Shown: one piece after another, positions 42,980 through 51,050 of the stretch | Numbering within the stretch: position 1 is the first letter of the stretch | How the letters are laid out: each line of letters starts with the position of its first letter | Source: an uncultured Eubacteriales bacterium | GTDB lineage: Bacteria; Bacillota; Clostridia; Oscillospirales; CAG-272 | Assembly (NCBI GenBank): GCA_900546635.1 | Contig: URDS01000001.1 | Location: 38,197 to 102,196, forward strand | DNA length: 64,000 bases | Reading direction: 5' to 3' | Notes under the pieces: model-generated | Seen by the model: the letters and a program-made list of their open reading frames with translations, nothing else | Database searches by the model: none | What the model was told of the DNA's origin: nothing | Translations under genes and position numbers: made by a program

Positions 42980-43088
42980 AAAAGAAATTTTACAGATGCG
43001 GGATGCCGGAACGCTTGTTCCGCTTACATATCTTGATGTATTTTTTTCAAAAATACGGTGATGAGCTAATATTTTTAGGATAGAATAA

Positions 43089-43135
43089 AATACCTGTTTG
43101 CAAGCAGTATGGAGTACTGCTTGCAAACAGGTATT
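43089..43135. terminator. Long perfect bidirectional hairpin
   Basis: Two perfect 21-bp arms (starting AATACCTGTTTGCAAGC) around a TGGAG loop. It lies between the convergent NUDIX and SCP2 genes and probably terminates both. Confidence 0.85.
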
Positions 43136-43138
43136 ACG

Positions 43139-43552
43139 TTATTTTGTTCCTTTGGAAGATTTCTTTTTGGTCTTTTCCGCAGCGTCGGATGCTGATGCGT
43201 CGCTTTTACTTGTTGTGCGCCGCTTTATCGGCTTTTTTAGAAGTGCCAGCGCTTTTGCATGATCGACATTTCCGTAGACATCCATGATTCCGGTCATAAT
43301 TGCCGCGAGCGCATCCAGCTTTCCGGTGATAATATCGATTAAATCTTTGGCACGAATGCTTACAGACGCGGTGTTGTCATGATAATCATAGGGTTCAATC
43401 GCAAGTTCTCCGTCTGTATAAGCGATATAAAAAGCGCCGCCGCAGTCCTCGTCTGTAAGATTGATTTGGATGGCGAAATTTTCTGTTAATCTGGATATAT
43501 CGGGTTTGCCGATCTTTTTTTTGATTTCTTCAAATTTTTCGATGAAGGTCAT
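43139..43552 (-). CDS. SCP2 sterol-binding domain protein
   Basis: The 137-residue protein has the SCP2 layout: FAIQINLTDEDCGGAFYIAY, ELAIEPYDYHDNTASVSIRAKDLIDIITGKLDA and a small VYGNVDHAKALALLK motif. Such domains bind hydrophobic ligands in a tunnel; the bacterial ligand is unknown. The C-terminal 30 residues are a Lys/Ser/Ala-rich, disordered tail. It is a single-gene unit. Confidence 0.85.
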   Translation of the reverse strand: MTFIEKFEEIKKKIGKPDISRLTENFAIQINLTDEDCGGAFYIAYTDGELAIEPYDYHDNTASVSIRAKDLIDIITGKLDALAAIMTGIMDVYGNVDHAKALALLKKPIKRRTTSKSDASASDAAEKTKKKSSKGTK

Positions 43553-43598
43553 TCTATCTCTCTGCCTTTCCGTTTGTATTTATATTTATTTTTGTATT

Positions 43599-43628
43599 TA
43601 TTATATCCGGAAGTAGGGAGGAAGTCAA
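43599..43628 (-). promoter_or_regulatory. Promoter of the SCP2 gene
   Basis: Minus strand: TTGACT, about 18-bp spacer, TATAAT, some 50 bp before the ATG. The rest of the interval to the tRNA promoter (43630-43795) is AT-rich and shows no gene. Confidence 0.75.
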
Positions 43629-43795
43629 CATAAATCATACGTGCTTTTATGACAGACTTCCGGTAATTTTGTGCGTTTTTTCCGGTCGCTTTCAATTTAT
43701 GGCGGGCATGATTTTATCCTCAAAATATATATGTGCTTTGTTAAGAAAAATATGCAGCTTTTTATAATTCTTCCGTGCTTTTTCAAAAAAAGATA

Positions 43796-43824
43796 TTGAC
43801 AAATGAAAAGCGCCATGCTATAAT
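43796..43824 (+). promoter_or_regulatory. Consensus promoter of the tRNA-Thr/tRNA-Tyr unit
   Basis: TTGACA (43796-43801), 17-bp spacer, TATAAT (43819-43824), an exact consensus as expected for stable RNA genes. Confidence 0.92.
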
Positions 43825-43848
43825 ATCAAAGTCGCGTGAAGCAATCAC

Positions 43849-43924
43849 GCTGGTGTAGCTCAGCTGGTAGAGCAGCTGATTTGTAATCAGCAGGTCGGGG
43901 GTTCGAATCCGTCCACCAGCTCCA
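43849..43924 (+). tRNA. tRNA-Thr (TGT)
   Basis: A 76-nt cloverleaf with encoded CCA. Acceptor arms are GCTGGTG and CACCAGC, the D-arm is AGCTCAGCTGGTAGAGC, and the anticodon arm GCTGA-TTTGTAA-TCAGC places TGT at 34-36. The T-arm GGGGGTTCGAATCC is normal. Confidence 0.97.
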
Positions 43925-43952
43925 CCTCGTGTTCACGGGGCAAAATTGAAAA

Positions 43953-44037
43953 GGGAGCGTTCCCGAGCGGCCAAAGGGGGCAGACTGTAAATCTGTTGTC
44001 ACTGACTTCGGTGGTCCGAATCCACCCGCTCCCACCA
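43953..44037 (+). tRNA. tRNA-Tyr (GTA)
   Basis: An 85-nt class II tRNA with a long variable arm and encoded CCA. Acceptor arms are GGGAGCG and CGCTCCC; the anticodon loop CTGTAAA places GTA at 34-36. It lies 28 bp after tRNA-Thr in the same transcript. Confidence 0.97.
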
Positions 44038-44040
44038 AAA

Positions 44041-44072
44041 TGAAAAGGCACTGTGTAAACAGTGCCTTTTCA
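44041..44072 (+). terminator. tRNA operon terminator
   Basis: TGAAAAGGCACTGT and its complement form a perfect stem with a GTAA loop and a T-rich end. It can also serve the cupin gene on the minus strand. Confidence 0.88.
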
Positions 44073-44203
44073 TTTTAAAAATTTTTCTTTATTCGTAAAA
44101 AGTAAAATGGAAAGAGAAAAAGCGATAAGTTATTTTGACGAAAATCAATTTGGCATTATGATATATGAATTTTATTTTGACTGCGCCCTTTTGGATGCTT
44201 TAT

Positions 44204-44647
44204 TCAGTGCTCCTCAAGATCGGCTTGCGCCTTTGTCTTTTGCACGGTGCCGTGCGGATGGTGCGGAGGCGCGTATATCGTATATATTTTCAGCGGTTGT
44301 TTCCCTGCGTTGACGATATTGTGCCATGTGCCGGCCGGGACAAAAACAGCGTATCCGCTGCAAACGGGACATTGTACATTTAAGCAGCATCTGGACGGTC
44401 CCATCATTGCGATACCGTTTCCACTCTCAATTCTGATAAATTGATCGGTATCCGGGTGAACCTCCAGACCAATTTCGCCGCCGGCCGGAATGCTCATCAG
44501 TGTAAGTTGCAGATTGGAGCCTGTCCACAGCGCCGTACGATAATTTGTATTTTGTAAGGTAGCTTGATCTATGTTTACGATAAACGGTTCCGGGCCGTAA
44601 TCCGTTATCGGCATTTGATGACAGTTATCATTATTTCTGGGTTTCAT
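44204..44647 (-). CDS. Cupin-domain protein
   Basis: The 147-residue protein has a single cupin barrel: a first motif around GLEVHPDTDQFIRIESG (His with a Glu at the end) and a second around VFVPAGTWHNIVNAG. The family usually binds a metal; the substrate is not predictable. The C-terminal HHPHGT stretch is His-rich. GGGGAG lies upstream of the ATG. It stands alone between the tRNAs and a divergent NUDIX gene. Confidence 0.88.
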   Translation of the reverse strand: MKPRNNDNCHQMPITDYGPEPFIVNIDQATLQNTNYRTALWTGSNLQLTLMSIPAGGEIGLEVHPDTDQFIRIESGNGIAMMGPSRCCLNVQCPVCSGYAVFVPAGTWHNIVNAGKQPLKIYTIYAPPHHPHGTVQKTKAQADLEEH

Positions 44648-44707
44648 ATAATCTCCCCTTTCTATAGTATCATATGTCGGTTTTCATGTCGGTGTGCGGG
44701 GAGTGTA

Positions 44708-44737
44708 TTGCTTTTTTCTTTTCAATTGTGTTATAAT
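44708..44737 (+). promoter_or_regulatory. Promoter of the second NUDIX gene
   Basis: TTGCTT (44708-44713), 18-bp spacer, TATAAT (44732-44737), about 50 bp ahead of the start codon. Confidence 0.65.
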
Positions 44738-44787
44738 TTGCTCGGTTGTAATTTTAGATTTTATGAATTTATGCGGGGAAAATGTTG

Positions 44788-45267
44788 ATGTCAAAACTTG
44801 AGATAACCAATATGGTTATGGTGCAGGATCAAAGCACAGGTAAAGTCGTGGTACAGGAGCGTGTGAAAAGCTGGTGCGGAATTGCTTTTCCCGGCGGTCA
44901 TGCCGAGCCGAACGAATCGATTTATGACAGCGCCGTGCGGGAGATAAAAGAAGAAACCGGACTTGTTATACAAAATTTGAAAGCGTGCGGTTTTATGTAT
45001 TGGTTTAATAATAAAACCGAGGATAAATATTTTACATATTTCTATAAAACTACGGAGTATTCGGGCAAGCTCCTTGACGCTACGGATGAGGGAAGCGTTT
45101 TTTGGGCGGAACTTGCTGATCTCGATCATATGAAACTTGCACCGAACTTTCGGGAATATTTACCGATGTTTTTGGAAGATAAATACTGCGAAGCGTATTG
45201 TTCATGGAATCGGGACATGCATCCGGACGAAAGTTGTGAAAATCCGTGGGGGATTCTATATAAATAA
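44788..45267 (+). CDS. NUDIX hydrolase (8-oxo-dGTP diphosphatase-like)
   Basis: The 159-residue protein begins MSKLEITNMVMVQDQSTGKV and has a Nudix box of the type GGHAEPNESIYDSAVREIKEETG. The early motif and the WCGIAFPGGHAE segment resemble MutT-like 8-oxo-dGTP hydrolases of Firmicutes. A preceding in-frame ATG at 44782 sits too close to the GGGG ribosome site, so I prefer 44788. mnmA starts 40 bp later. Confidence 0.85.
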   Translation: MSKLEITNMVMVQDQSTGKVVVQERVKSWCGIAFPGGHAEPNESIYDSAVREIKEETGLVIQNLKACGFMYWFNNKTEDKYFTYFYKTTEYSGKLLDATDEGSVFWAELADLDHMKLAPNFREYLPMFLEDKYCEAYCSWNRDMHPDESCENPWGILYK

Positions 45268-45307
45268 TGCAGGTCAACTTAAAATGAACGATTAAAAAGG
45301 TATGAAT

Positions 45308-46360
45308 ATGAAAAAGGTATTGGTCGCGATGAGCGGTGGCGTAGATTCTTCTGTTGCGGCATTGTTAATACAAAAAATGGGATATGATCCGATTGGGATG
45401 ACGCTTCGATTGTCCGCATCGGAGGATACGCTTTCAACCGGAACGCAGGCGGAGCAGGACGCAGCTGCGGTATGCGCGTATCTTCAGATTCCGTTTATTT
45501 CGGCGGATTATCGTGAACAATTTCGGAAAATTGTAATCGACTACTTTATCAGCGCCTATGAAAGGGGAGAAACCCCCAACCCTTGTGTGATTTGCAATCG
45601 GTATGTCAAATTTGATTGCATGCTTCGTGAGGCGGATCAATTGGGCGCGGATTCTATTGCGACTGGGCATTACGCTCGTGTGGAATTTGACGGTGCGAGC
45701 GGCCGTTATCTGCTGAAGCGGGGAATGGATATATCGAAAGATCAGAGTTATATGCTCTATAATCTAACGCAGGAGCAACTGAGCCGCATTTTGTTTCCGC
45801 TTGGCGAAATGCAAAAAAGTGAGATTCGTAAGATCGCTGCGGAACATTCGTTTCGCAGTGCGGATAAGCCGGACAGCCAGGATATTTGCTTTGTACCGGA
45901 TGGGGACTACGCGGCGTTTATCGAAAGAAATTCGGGAAAAATATACCCGCCGGGGAGCTTTACGGATCGGCATGGACATGTACTCGGGATGCATAAGGGA
46001 TTCATTCGTTACACGATCGGGCAGCGCAAGGGACTTGGTTTGGCTTTGCCTGCGCCAATGTATGTCTGTGCAAAAAATGCTGAGACCAACACGGTGGTTT
46101 TGGGAAGCAATGCAGATCTCATGACCGATTCCTGCACGGCGGCCGCAGTCAACTGGGTTTCGATTGCGCGGCCGTCGGCGCCGGTGCGGGCAGAGGTAAA
46201 GGTGCGGTACAGTCAAAAGGGGGCGGCGGCCGTTGTATATCCGCTGGATAATGGGCGGGTACGGGTAGAATTTGATTTGCCCCAGCGAGCCGTGACGCGC
46301 GGGCAGGCGGCGGTGTTTTATGACGGCGATGTCGTTCTCGGCGGCGGCTGCATTGAATAG
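45308..46360 (+). CDS. mnmA: tRNA-specific 2-thiouridylase
   Basis: MnmA thiolates U34 of tRNAs for Lys, Glu and Gln. The 350 residues contain the P-loop MSGGVDSSVAALLIQ (8-22) and the first catalytic cysteine in NPCVICNRYVKFD. ATGHYARV, DQSYMLYNLTQEQL, the second catalytic cysteine in DSQDICFVPDGDY and the C-terminal barrel (RYTIGQRKGLG) are also present. An in-frame ATG at 45302 is too near the AAAAGG ribosome site; 45308 is better. No cysteine desulfurase gene is nearby. Confidence 0.95.
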   Translation: MKKVLVAMSGGVDSSVAALLIQKMGYDPIGMTLRLSASEDTLSTGTQAEQDAAAVCAYLQIPFISADYREQFRKIVIDYFISAYERGETPNPCVICNRYVKFDCMLREADQLGADSIATGHYARVEFDGASGRYLLKRGMDISKDQSYMLYNLTQEQLSRILFPLGEMQKSEIRKIAAEHSFRSADKPDSQDICFVPDGDYAAFIERNSGKIYPPGSFTDRHGHVLGMHKGFIRYTIGQRKGLGLALPAPMYVCAKNAETNTVVLGSNADLMTDSCTAAAVNWVSIARPSAPVRAEVKVRYSQKGAAAVVYPLDNGRVRVEFDLPQRAVTRGQAAVFYDGDVVLGGGCIE

Positions 46361-46409
46361 CCGCTTGCCGTTTCGCTGCTTGTTTGGAATTGATTTGCTT
46401 GTAAAAATA

Positions 46410-48058
46410 AAAGAACCGCTTTGCGTTCCGTATTTCAGACTGAAGATAAAAAGGAGTTTCGCGTTTTAGCGAGACTCCTTTTTGCGTGTTTTAGGCGAAA
46501 GAGAAGCAGGAGCGCAAGAAATTCGGAAAAAAAGCATGAAAAAGCGACGAAAAGCCGAGTTTTCCACATTCCAAGTGCAACATCTTCGCTAATTTTTTTA
46601 AATTTAGGCATGCGTAAGTAAGCCCGACCTTCATATCCATCCGGGCTTTGCCTTTTAATTGCGTGTATCGAAAACCATGGTGCTCTTTTGCTGTGCCAAA
46701 GAGTCGCTCAACGGTCTCTTTTCTCTTGTCATACAACTCCATGTTGCCCGTTGTATGGCGAAGATCCTCGCATATTTCGATGTAGTTTTCCCATATATGG
46801 CGCGTCACCACTTTTGTGTGGGTTGCGCTCTCTGTACATTGATGCAAATGGGGGCAATTCGCGCAATCGGCTGCGCAACTCTTGTACTCGCGGTAGCCTT
46901 CTCGATTCGTTGTGGAATAGGTTAGTGTTTTGTTATTGGGACATATATAGCAGTCATAGTATTCGTCATATACATACGCATGCTTCTTGAAAAATCCGTC
47001 CTTCGTCTGCGGTCTCTTGTATGGAAATATGGGAGATACATGATCATCTATCAAAAGTTTGGCTATTGCAGGCGTCTTGTATGCTATGTCTGCTATCAGT
47101 TTATCTATCTCAAAAGACCTAAGCTTGTCATATATACCTTTGAACGTTCTGCTGTCATGAAGATTTCCCTTGTTTACAGTGTACCCTAATATCCAGCCGT
47201 TTCTGTCACACGCTGTCTGTACCGAATAAGCGAATACTTGCTTGTGCTCGCCCTTGTGAAACCATCCGCTTTCCGGATCAGTGGTGCTTTGCTTTTCCTC
47301 TTTTCCTCCTCCGGACTCTCCGCCGTTTTCATCGTCGCCGCCGTTCTGCCCTTTCTCTTTGTCCTTCAGCGGCTTTTTGCCGTGCTCTTGTCTGTCTGCA
47401 CGGATTTCCTCTTTCAGTTGTTCTTCATAGAATAATGCTTCTTCATGAACTACCTGCGTCGTATACTTTTTCCCGTTTGCGCATGCTTTTACATGCGTCG
47501 CATCTACAAATACTTCTGTCGGGTTTACAAAATTATGCTTGAAACATTCATCAAGAATTTTCGAAAATATCTTCTCAAACAGGTCGGTGTCCTTAAATCT
47601 TCGCGTATAATTCTTCCCGAATGTTGTGAAATGCGGTACCTTGTCCGTCATATCTAATCCCAGAAACCAATGGTATGCTAGATTGACCTCAATCTCCTTT
47701 ATGGTTTGTCGCATGCTGCGAATTCCGTAAAGATATTGTATCATCGGTATTTTTATCAATGTTACGGGGTCTATGCTCGGTCTTCCCTTGTCTTCGCTGT
47801 ATTTGTCCTTTACAAGCGCATAGATAAAACTCCAGTCAATTGCCTTTTCTATCTTTCGTAACAGATGATCCTCCGGCACAAGTTCGTCTATGCATACCAC
47901 CTGCATTTGATTGCGCTTTTCTCTTTCGCTGGTGAGCATCTCTTCCACCACTTTTCTTACCCCTATTATACCATCTTCCGCATTTTTGCAAAAAACAAAG
48001 CCACATAAATGTGACTTTGTCTTCAGTCTGAGGCGCTGTTTCAAACAGCGCTTTCTTT
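46410..48058. mobile_element. IS1182-family insertion sequence
   Basis: The element holds one transposase gene on the minus strand. Near its ends are inverted copies of TCAGACTGAAGA-Y-AAA (46435-46450 and, in reverse, around 48017-48032), with AAAGAA-like outer ends (46410 and 48058). The right end contains a GCGCTGTTTGAAACAGCGC hairpin; the left has a GGAGTCTCGC-type stem with T-run (46450-46486) that ends the transposase transcript. Exact ends and target duplication were not resolved by eye. Confidence 0.75.
46491..47939 (-). CDS. IS1182-family DDE transposase
   Basis: About 482 residues from the ATG at 47939 (the frame stays open to 48044, and a GTG a few codons upstream is also possible). 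The N-terminal region (VPEDHLLRKIEKAIDW, then GRPSIDPVTLIKIPMIQYLYG) is the DUF772 domain of this family. The DDE core shows EVFVDATHVKACANGKK and GYTVNKGNLHDSRTF, and a late YDKRKETVERLFGTAKEHHG holds the Glu. A Lys/Glu/Gly-rich insert (HGKKPLKDKEKGQNGG) is normal. The frame is intact, so the copy may be active. Confidence 0.9.
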   Translation of the reverse strand: MLTSEREKRNQMQVVCIDELVPEDHLLRKIEKAIDWSFIYALVKDKYSEDKGRPSIDPVTLIKIPMIQYLYGIRSMRQTIKEIEVNLAYHWFLGLDMTDKVPHFTTFGKNYTRRFKDTDLFEKIFSKILDECFKHNFVNPTEVFVDATHVKACANGKKYTTQVVHEEALFYEEQLKEEIRADRQEHGKKPLKDKEKGQNGGDDENGGESGGGKEEKQSTTDPESGWFHKGEHKQVFAYSVQTACDRNGWILGYTVNKGNLHDSRTFKGIYDKLRSFEIDKLIADIAYKTPAIAKLLIDDHVSPIFPYKRPQTKDGFFKKHAYVYDEYYDCYICPNNKTLTYSTTNREGYREYKSCAADCANCPHLHQCTESATHTKVVTRHIWENYIEICEDLRHTTGNMELYDKRKETVERLFGTAKEHHGFRYTQLKGKARMDMKVGLTYACLNLKKLAKMLHLECGKLGFSSLFHAFFPNFLRSCFSFA

Positions 48059-48085
48059 ATTTGTATAGAAAAGACTCTTTGGGAA

Positions 48086-48108
48086 GACCACCGGAAAAAC
48101 CGGTGGTC
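48086..48108. terminator. Perfect hairpin between IS and R-M genes
   Basis: GACCACCGG-AAAAA-CCGGTGGTC. There is no T-run, so the role is uncertain; it may insulate the R-M promoter. Confidence 0.45.
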
Positions 48109-48143
48109 ATAGCTTTGTACCGGCAAAGCGATAAAAACAAGAG

Positions 48144-48172
48144 TTGACAATGGTCGTGTTGGTTTGTATAAT
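48144..48172 (+). promoter_or_regulatory. Consensus promoter of the R-M genes
   Basis: TTGACA (48144-48149), 17-bp spacer, TATAAT (48167-48172). The -10 box lies inside the left arm of the inverted repeat described next. Confidence 0.9.
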
Positions 48173-48200
48173 TAAGCTGTAACCTTTACAGCTTAATTAT
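48168..48200 (+). repeat. 15-bp-arm inverted repeat over the R-M -10 box and start site
   Basis: ATAATTAAGCTGTAA (48168-48182) and its exact complement (48186-48200) flank CCT. Its position over the -10 box and the likely transcription start suggests an operator for autoregulation; as RNA it would form a hairpin just before the ribosome site AGGGG. Confidence 0.75.
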
Positions 48201-48213
48201 AGGGGATATTTAA

Positions 48214-49569
48214 ATGATTGAATTGCCTTTTGGCTCCGAATTCAGCCCAAATCAAATTGATCTTGCCACCGCTTTGGAAATCTGTAAGGATAATGCGGGA
48301 AATCGGGACGCCGTAGAAGCCGCGATTTTAAACCGTTTTTTCTCGACGCACGGACATGGTAATGAGGAAAACCGGCAGAAGTTGGCTATGAATTGCCGGC
48401 TTGGTTTAAAAAACTACGGAATTCTTGATGAAGCTTGTAATTTTACGTCTTTGGGAACGGAATTATATACGCAAAGGACGCAGAAAGAGAAAATGTATGA
48501 GACCTTTGCGAGGCATATTTTGCTGAACCTAAGCGGTATGGTTTTTGTTCAGTGTATTCGGGATATGCAAACAGCGCTTCAAAAGGTTACCCTTGAAACC
48601 TTAAAGCCGGAACTTGAAATACGGGGAATCACCTATCCGTCAGCGGGGAAACATCCGAGCATTATGCGGCTGTGGCTGGAAAAAGCGGGCGTATTTTCTT
48701 CCAAATGGAACATTAACAATGACCGAGTTCGGGAAATATTGGGTGATGCGGATGGAATGGAAACGCTCCGAGTCCTGACCAAAGCGCAGCGATATTTTTT
48801 GCTTGCGCTTTTGAATACCGGAAAGCGTGACTTTCAAATATCCAGTCGTGTGGCCCGCCTGGCCGGCACAGCCTATGGCGTTTCTTATCCGGAAAAGACG
48901 CTCCCTAAAAGTATCCTGACGCCGCTGGAAAATGCGGGATATATCGAAACTGAGAAAGCCACGGTCGGCAGAGGCGCAAAACCGCATTACTGCCGACCGA
49001 CCGAAAAAGCCAAAATCGAACTTTTGCAGCCGCTTATCAGCCAACTGGAGGGGCAGACTGATCCCAAACTGATCGAACTTTTGACCAAAAGCATTCCGGA
49101 TATTTTAACGGATATCGGATCCTCAAATACTTATATAGCCGGTTTGGCATTGGAAGCGTTGGCGTTTAAAATTCTACGGATTCTGGGATTGGAATATATC
49201 GCAACGAGAGCCAGAACGGAGGCAACCGGAGGCAGCGAGGTGGATTTGTTGTTTCAGAGCTTGCGTCCCGCTTATCTGCGCTGGCAGATTCAATGTAAAA
49301 ATACAGCCCGTGTCACACTCGATCACGTCGCAAAAGAAGTTGGACTTTCACAAATGCTGTATTCCAATATCATTGTGATGATTACCACGGGAAGCGTTTC
49401 TTCCGAGGCAAAGAAATATGCAAATCATATGATGCGGAATACAAATCTCAGTATTTTATTTTTGGAGAAATCCGATATTGACCGAATCGCTGCCGATCCG
49501 GTTTCTGTTATTGATGTTTTTGAGGGCGAAACGAGAAAAGCCATGCAGTTAAAAAAGCTGGATTTATGA
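48214..49569 (+). CDS. Type II restriction endonuclease (PD-(D/E)XK fold)
   Basis: The 451-residue protein has an N-terminal two-thirds that looks like DNA-recognition winged helices (a SRVARLAGTAYGVSYPEKTL, then LENAGYIETEKA segment near 220-260). The C-terminal nuclease domain from about 305 reads GLALEALAFKILRILGLEY, then TGGSEVDLLF and WQIQCKNT, a D-(x)n-QxK active site typical of Mrr/NgoFVII-like endonucleases. The next gene is a DNA methyltransferase, which makes the restriction role likely. The recognition sequence cannot be inferred. Confidence 0.8.
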   Translation: MIELPFGSEFSPNQIDLATALEICKDNAGNRDAVEAAILNRFFSTHGHGNEENRQKLAMNCRLGLKNYGILDEACNFTSLGTELYTQRTQKEKMYETFARHILLNLSGMVFVQCIRDMQTALQKVTLETLKPELEIRGITYPSAGKHPSIMRLWLEKAGVFSSKWNINNDRVREILGDADGMETLRVLTKAQRYFLLALLNTGKRDFQISSRVARLAGTAYGVSYPEKTLPKSILTPLENAGYIETEKATVGRGAKPHYCRPTEKAKIELLQPLISQLEGQTDPKLIELLTKSIPDILTDIGSSNTYIAGLALEALAFKILRILGLEYIATRARTEATGGSEVDLLFQSLRPAYLRWQIQCKNTARVTLDHVAKEVGLSQMLYSNIIVMITTGSVSSEAKKYANHMMRNTNLSILFLEKSDIDRIAADPVSVIDVFEGETRKAMQLKKLDL

Positions 49570-49581
49570 GGAGACTAAACG

Positions 49582-50568
49582 GTGGAAACTTATTTTGAAA
49601 CCGCCAGGGGAAAAATCTATTTGGGCGATTGCCTTGACTATTTAAAAAATGTAGATGATCGGTCGGTCAATTTGATCGTTACTTCACCTCCGTATGCGCT
49701 GATTAAAAAGAAGCAGTACGGAAATGAGGACAGCGACGCATATTTGGATTGGTTCCGTCCTTTTGCAAAAGAGTTTTATCGGGTGCTTGCCGATAACGGG
49801 AGCTTTGTGCTGAATATCGGAGGTTCCTGGAACAAGGGGGAGCCGACGCGAAGTCTTTATCATTTTAAAATATTGATTATGCTTTGCGAGGAGTACGGAT
49901 TTCATTTGGCGCAGGAATTGTATTTTTGGAATCCGAGTAAATTGCCGAATCCCGCCGAGTGGTGTACGATTCGGAAAATTCGGGTAAAAGATTCTGTTGA
50001 ACCGGTGTGGTGGTTATCCAAGACGCCCTACCCAAAAGCTTCAAATCAGAGGGTGCTTCAGCCGTATAGCAAAAGCATGACCAATCTTTTGACAACGGGC
50101 TATAAGGCCAAGATGAGGCCGAGCGGCCATAATATCAGCGGCAATTTTATGACGCCGCACAAAGGCAGCATTCCTCCGAATTTGTTGGCGCTGCCGAACA
50201 CGGAATCCAATTCCCGCTATTTGAATTTTTGCACTGAGCATAAGCTAAATCCTCACCCGGCCAGATTTCCCGGTACGCTGCCCGAGTATTTTATCAGAAT
50301 GTGTACGGATAAAAACGATCTTGTCATTGATCCGTTCGGCGGCAGTTGCGTCACCGGTGAGGCGGCAGAACGCTTGGACAGACGATGGGTTTGCTGCGAC
50401 ACCGTTGAAGAATATCTGCAAGGCGCTGTCGGCAGGTTTTCGGAAGAGAATCCGCCTGTCATGGAGTCTGTGGAGATTGCGTATTCTATATTTAAGCCTG
50501 GGTATTTATGGGACGATATACCGGGGGATACTTTAGATCCAAACGGCGGAGAACGTAAAAAACGTTAG
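49582..50568 (+). CDS. Type II site-specific DNA methyltransferase (beta type, GTG start)
   Basis: The 328-residue protein has catalytic motif IV as VTSPPYALIKKKQYG near residue 35 and SAM motif I as DPFGGSCVTGEAAERL near 252. The order IV then I is that of beta-class amino-methyltransferases; TSPPY favours N4-cytosine but N6-adenine is possible. It starts at a GTG behind GAGGAG, 12 bp after the endonuclease. It protects the host from the nuclease of the same operon. Confidence 0.9.
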   Translation: METYFETARGKIYLGDCLDYLKNVDDRSVNLIVTSPPYALIKKKQYGNEDSDAYLDWFRPFAKEFYRVLADNGSFVLNIGGSWNKGEPTRSLYHFKILIMLCEEYGFHLAQELYFWNPSKLPNPAEWCTIRKIRVKDSVEPVWWLSKTPYPKASNQRVLQPYSKSMTNLLTTGYKAKMRPSGHNISGNFMTPHKGSIPPNLLALPNTESNSRYLNFCTEHKLNPHPARFPGTLPEYFIRMCTDKNDLVIDPFGGSCVTGEAAERLDRRWVCCDTVEEYLQGAVGRFSEENPPVMESVEIAYSIFKPGYLWDDIPGDTLDPNGGERKKR

Positions 50569-50737
50569 CATTTTCGCGTAGATATCGGTTGGAGCAATCG
50601 TTGCTGTCTGAATCTATTGGGCGTAGAAGCGCTTTGGATGAAGTTCAATTTGTTTGCGTTTTTTGTGCAGAATATTTTATTTTCCGATCTTGTATCCAAT
50701 AAGCGCCGGATTTTCACGGTTTTCTTTTTAGGAACAG

Positions 50738-50766
50738 TTGACAGAATGGTTTTGCCGTGGTACCAT
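50738..50766 (+). promoter_or_regulatory. feo promoter
   Basis: TTGACA (50738-50743), 17-bp spacer, TACCAT (50761-50766), with feoA about 45 bp downstream. No convincing Fur box is seen. The region 50569-50737 shows no gene. Confidence 0.7.
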
Positions 50767-50813
50767 ACGAACAGAAAAATTAAAGGTTGTTTTTTTGATT
50801 TTTTGGGGGAAAT

Positions 50814-51050
50814 ATGACGCTAAATGATCTGAAAATAGGGGAGAGCGGAGATATTCTTACAGTGGGGGGCGAGGGGGCTCTTCGGTTGCGCCTTCTGGAC
50901 ATGGGGTTGATTCCGCGTACTCGCGTAAAGCTGCAGAAAATTGCGCCGCTCGGCGATCCGATACAAATTTTACTGCGAGGATATGAGCTTACGCTCCGGC
51001 GTGAGGACGCTGCGCGGATTGAAATTCTGCCTGCGGAGGATAAAAGATGA
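50814..51050 (+). CDS. feoA: Ferrous iron transport protein A
   Basis: FeoA is a small SH3-like cytosolic partner of FeoB. The 78 residues contain GALRLRLLDMGLIPRTRVKL and PIQILLRGYELTLRREDAARI, the full family pattern. GGGGGAAAT precedes the ATG. It overlaps feoB by 4 bp. Confidence 0.95.
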   Translation: MTLNDLKIGESGDILTVGGEGALRLRLLDMGLIPRTRVKLQKIAPLGDPIQILLRGYELTLRREDAARIEILPAEDKR

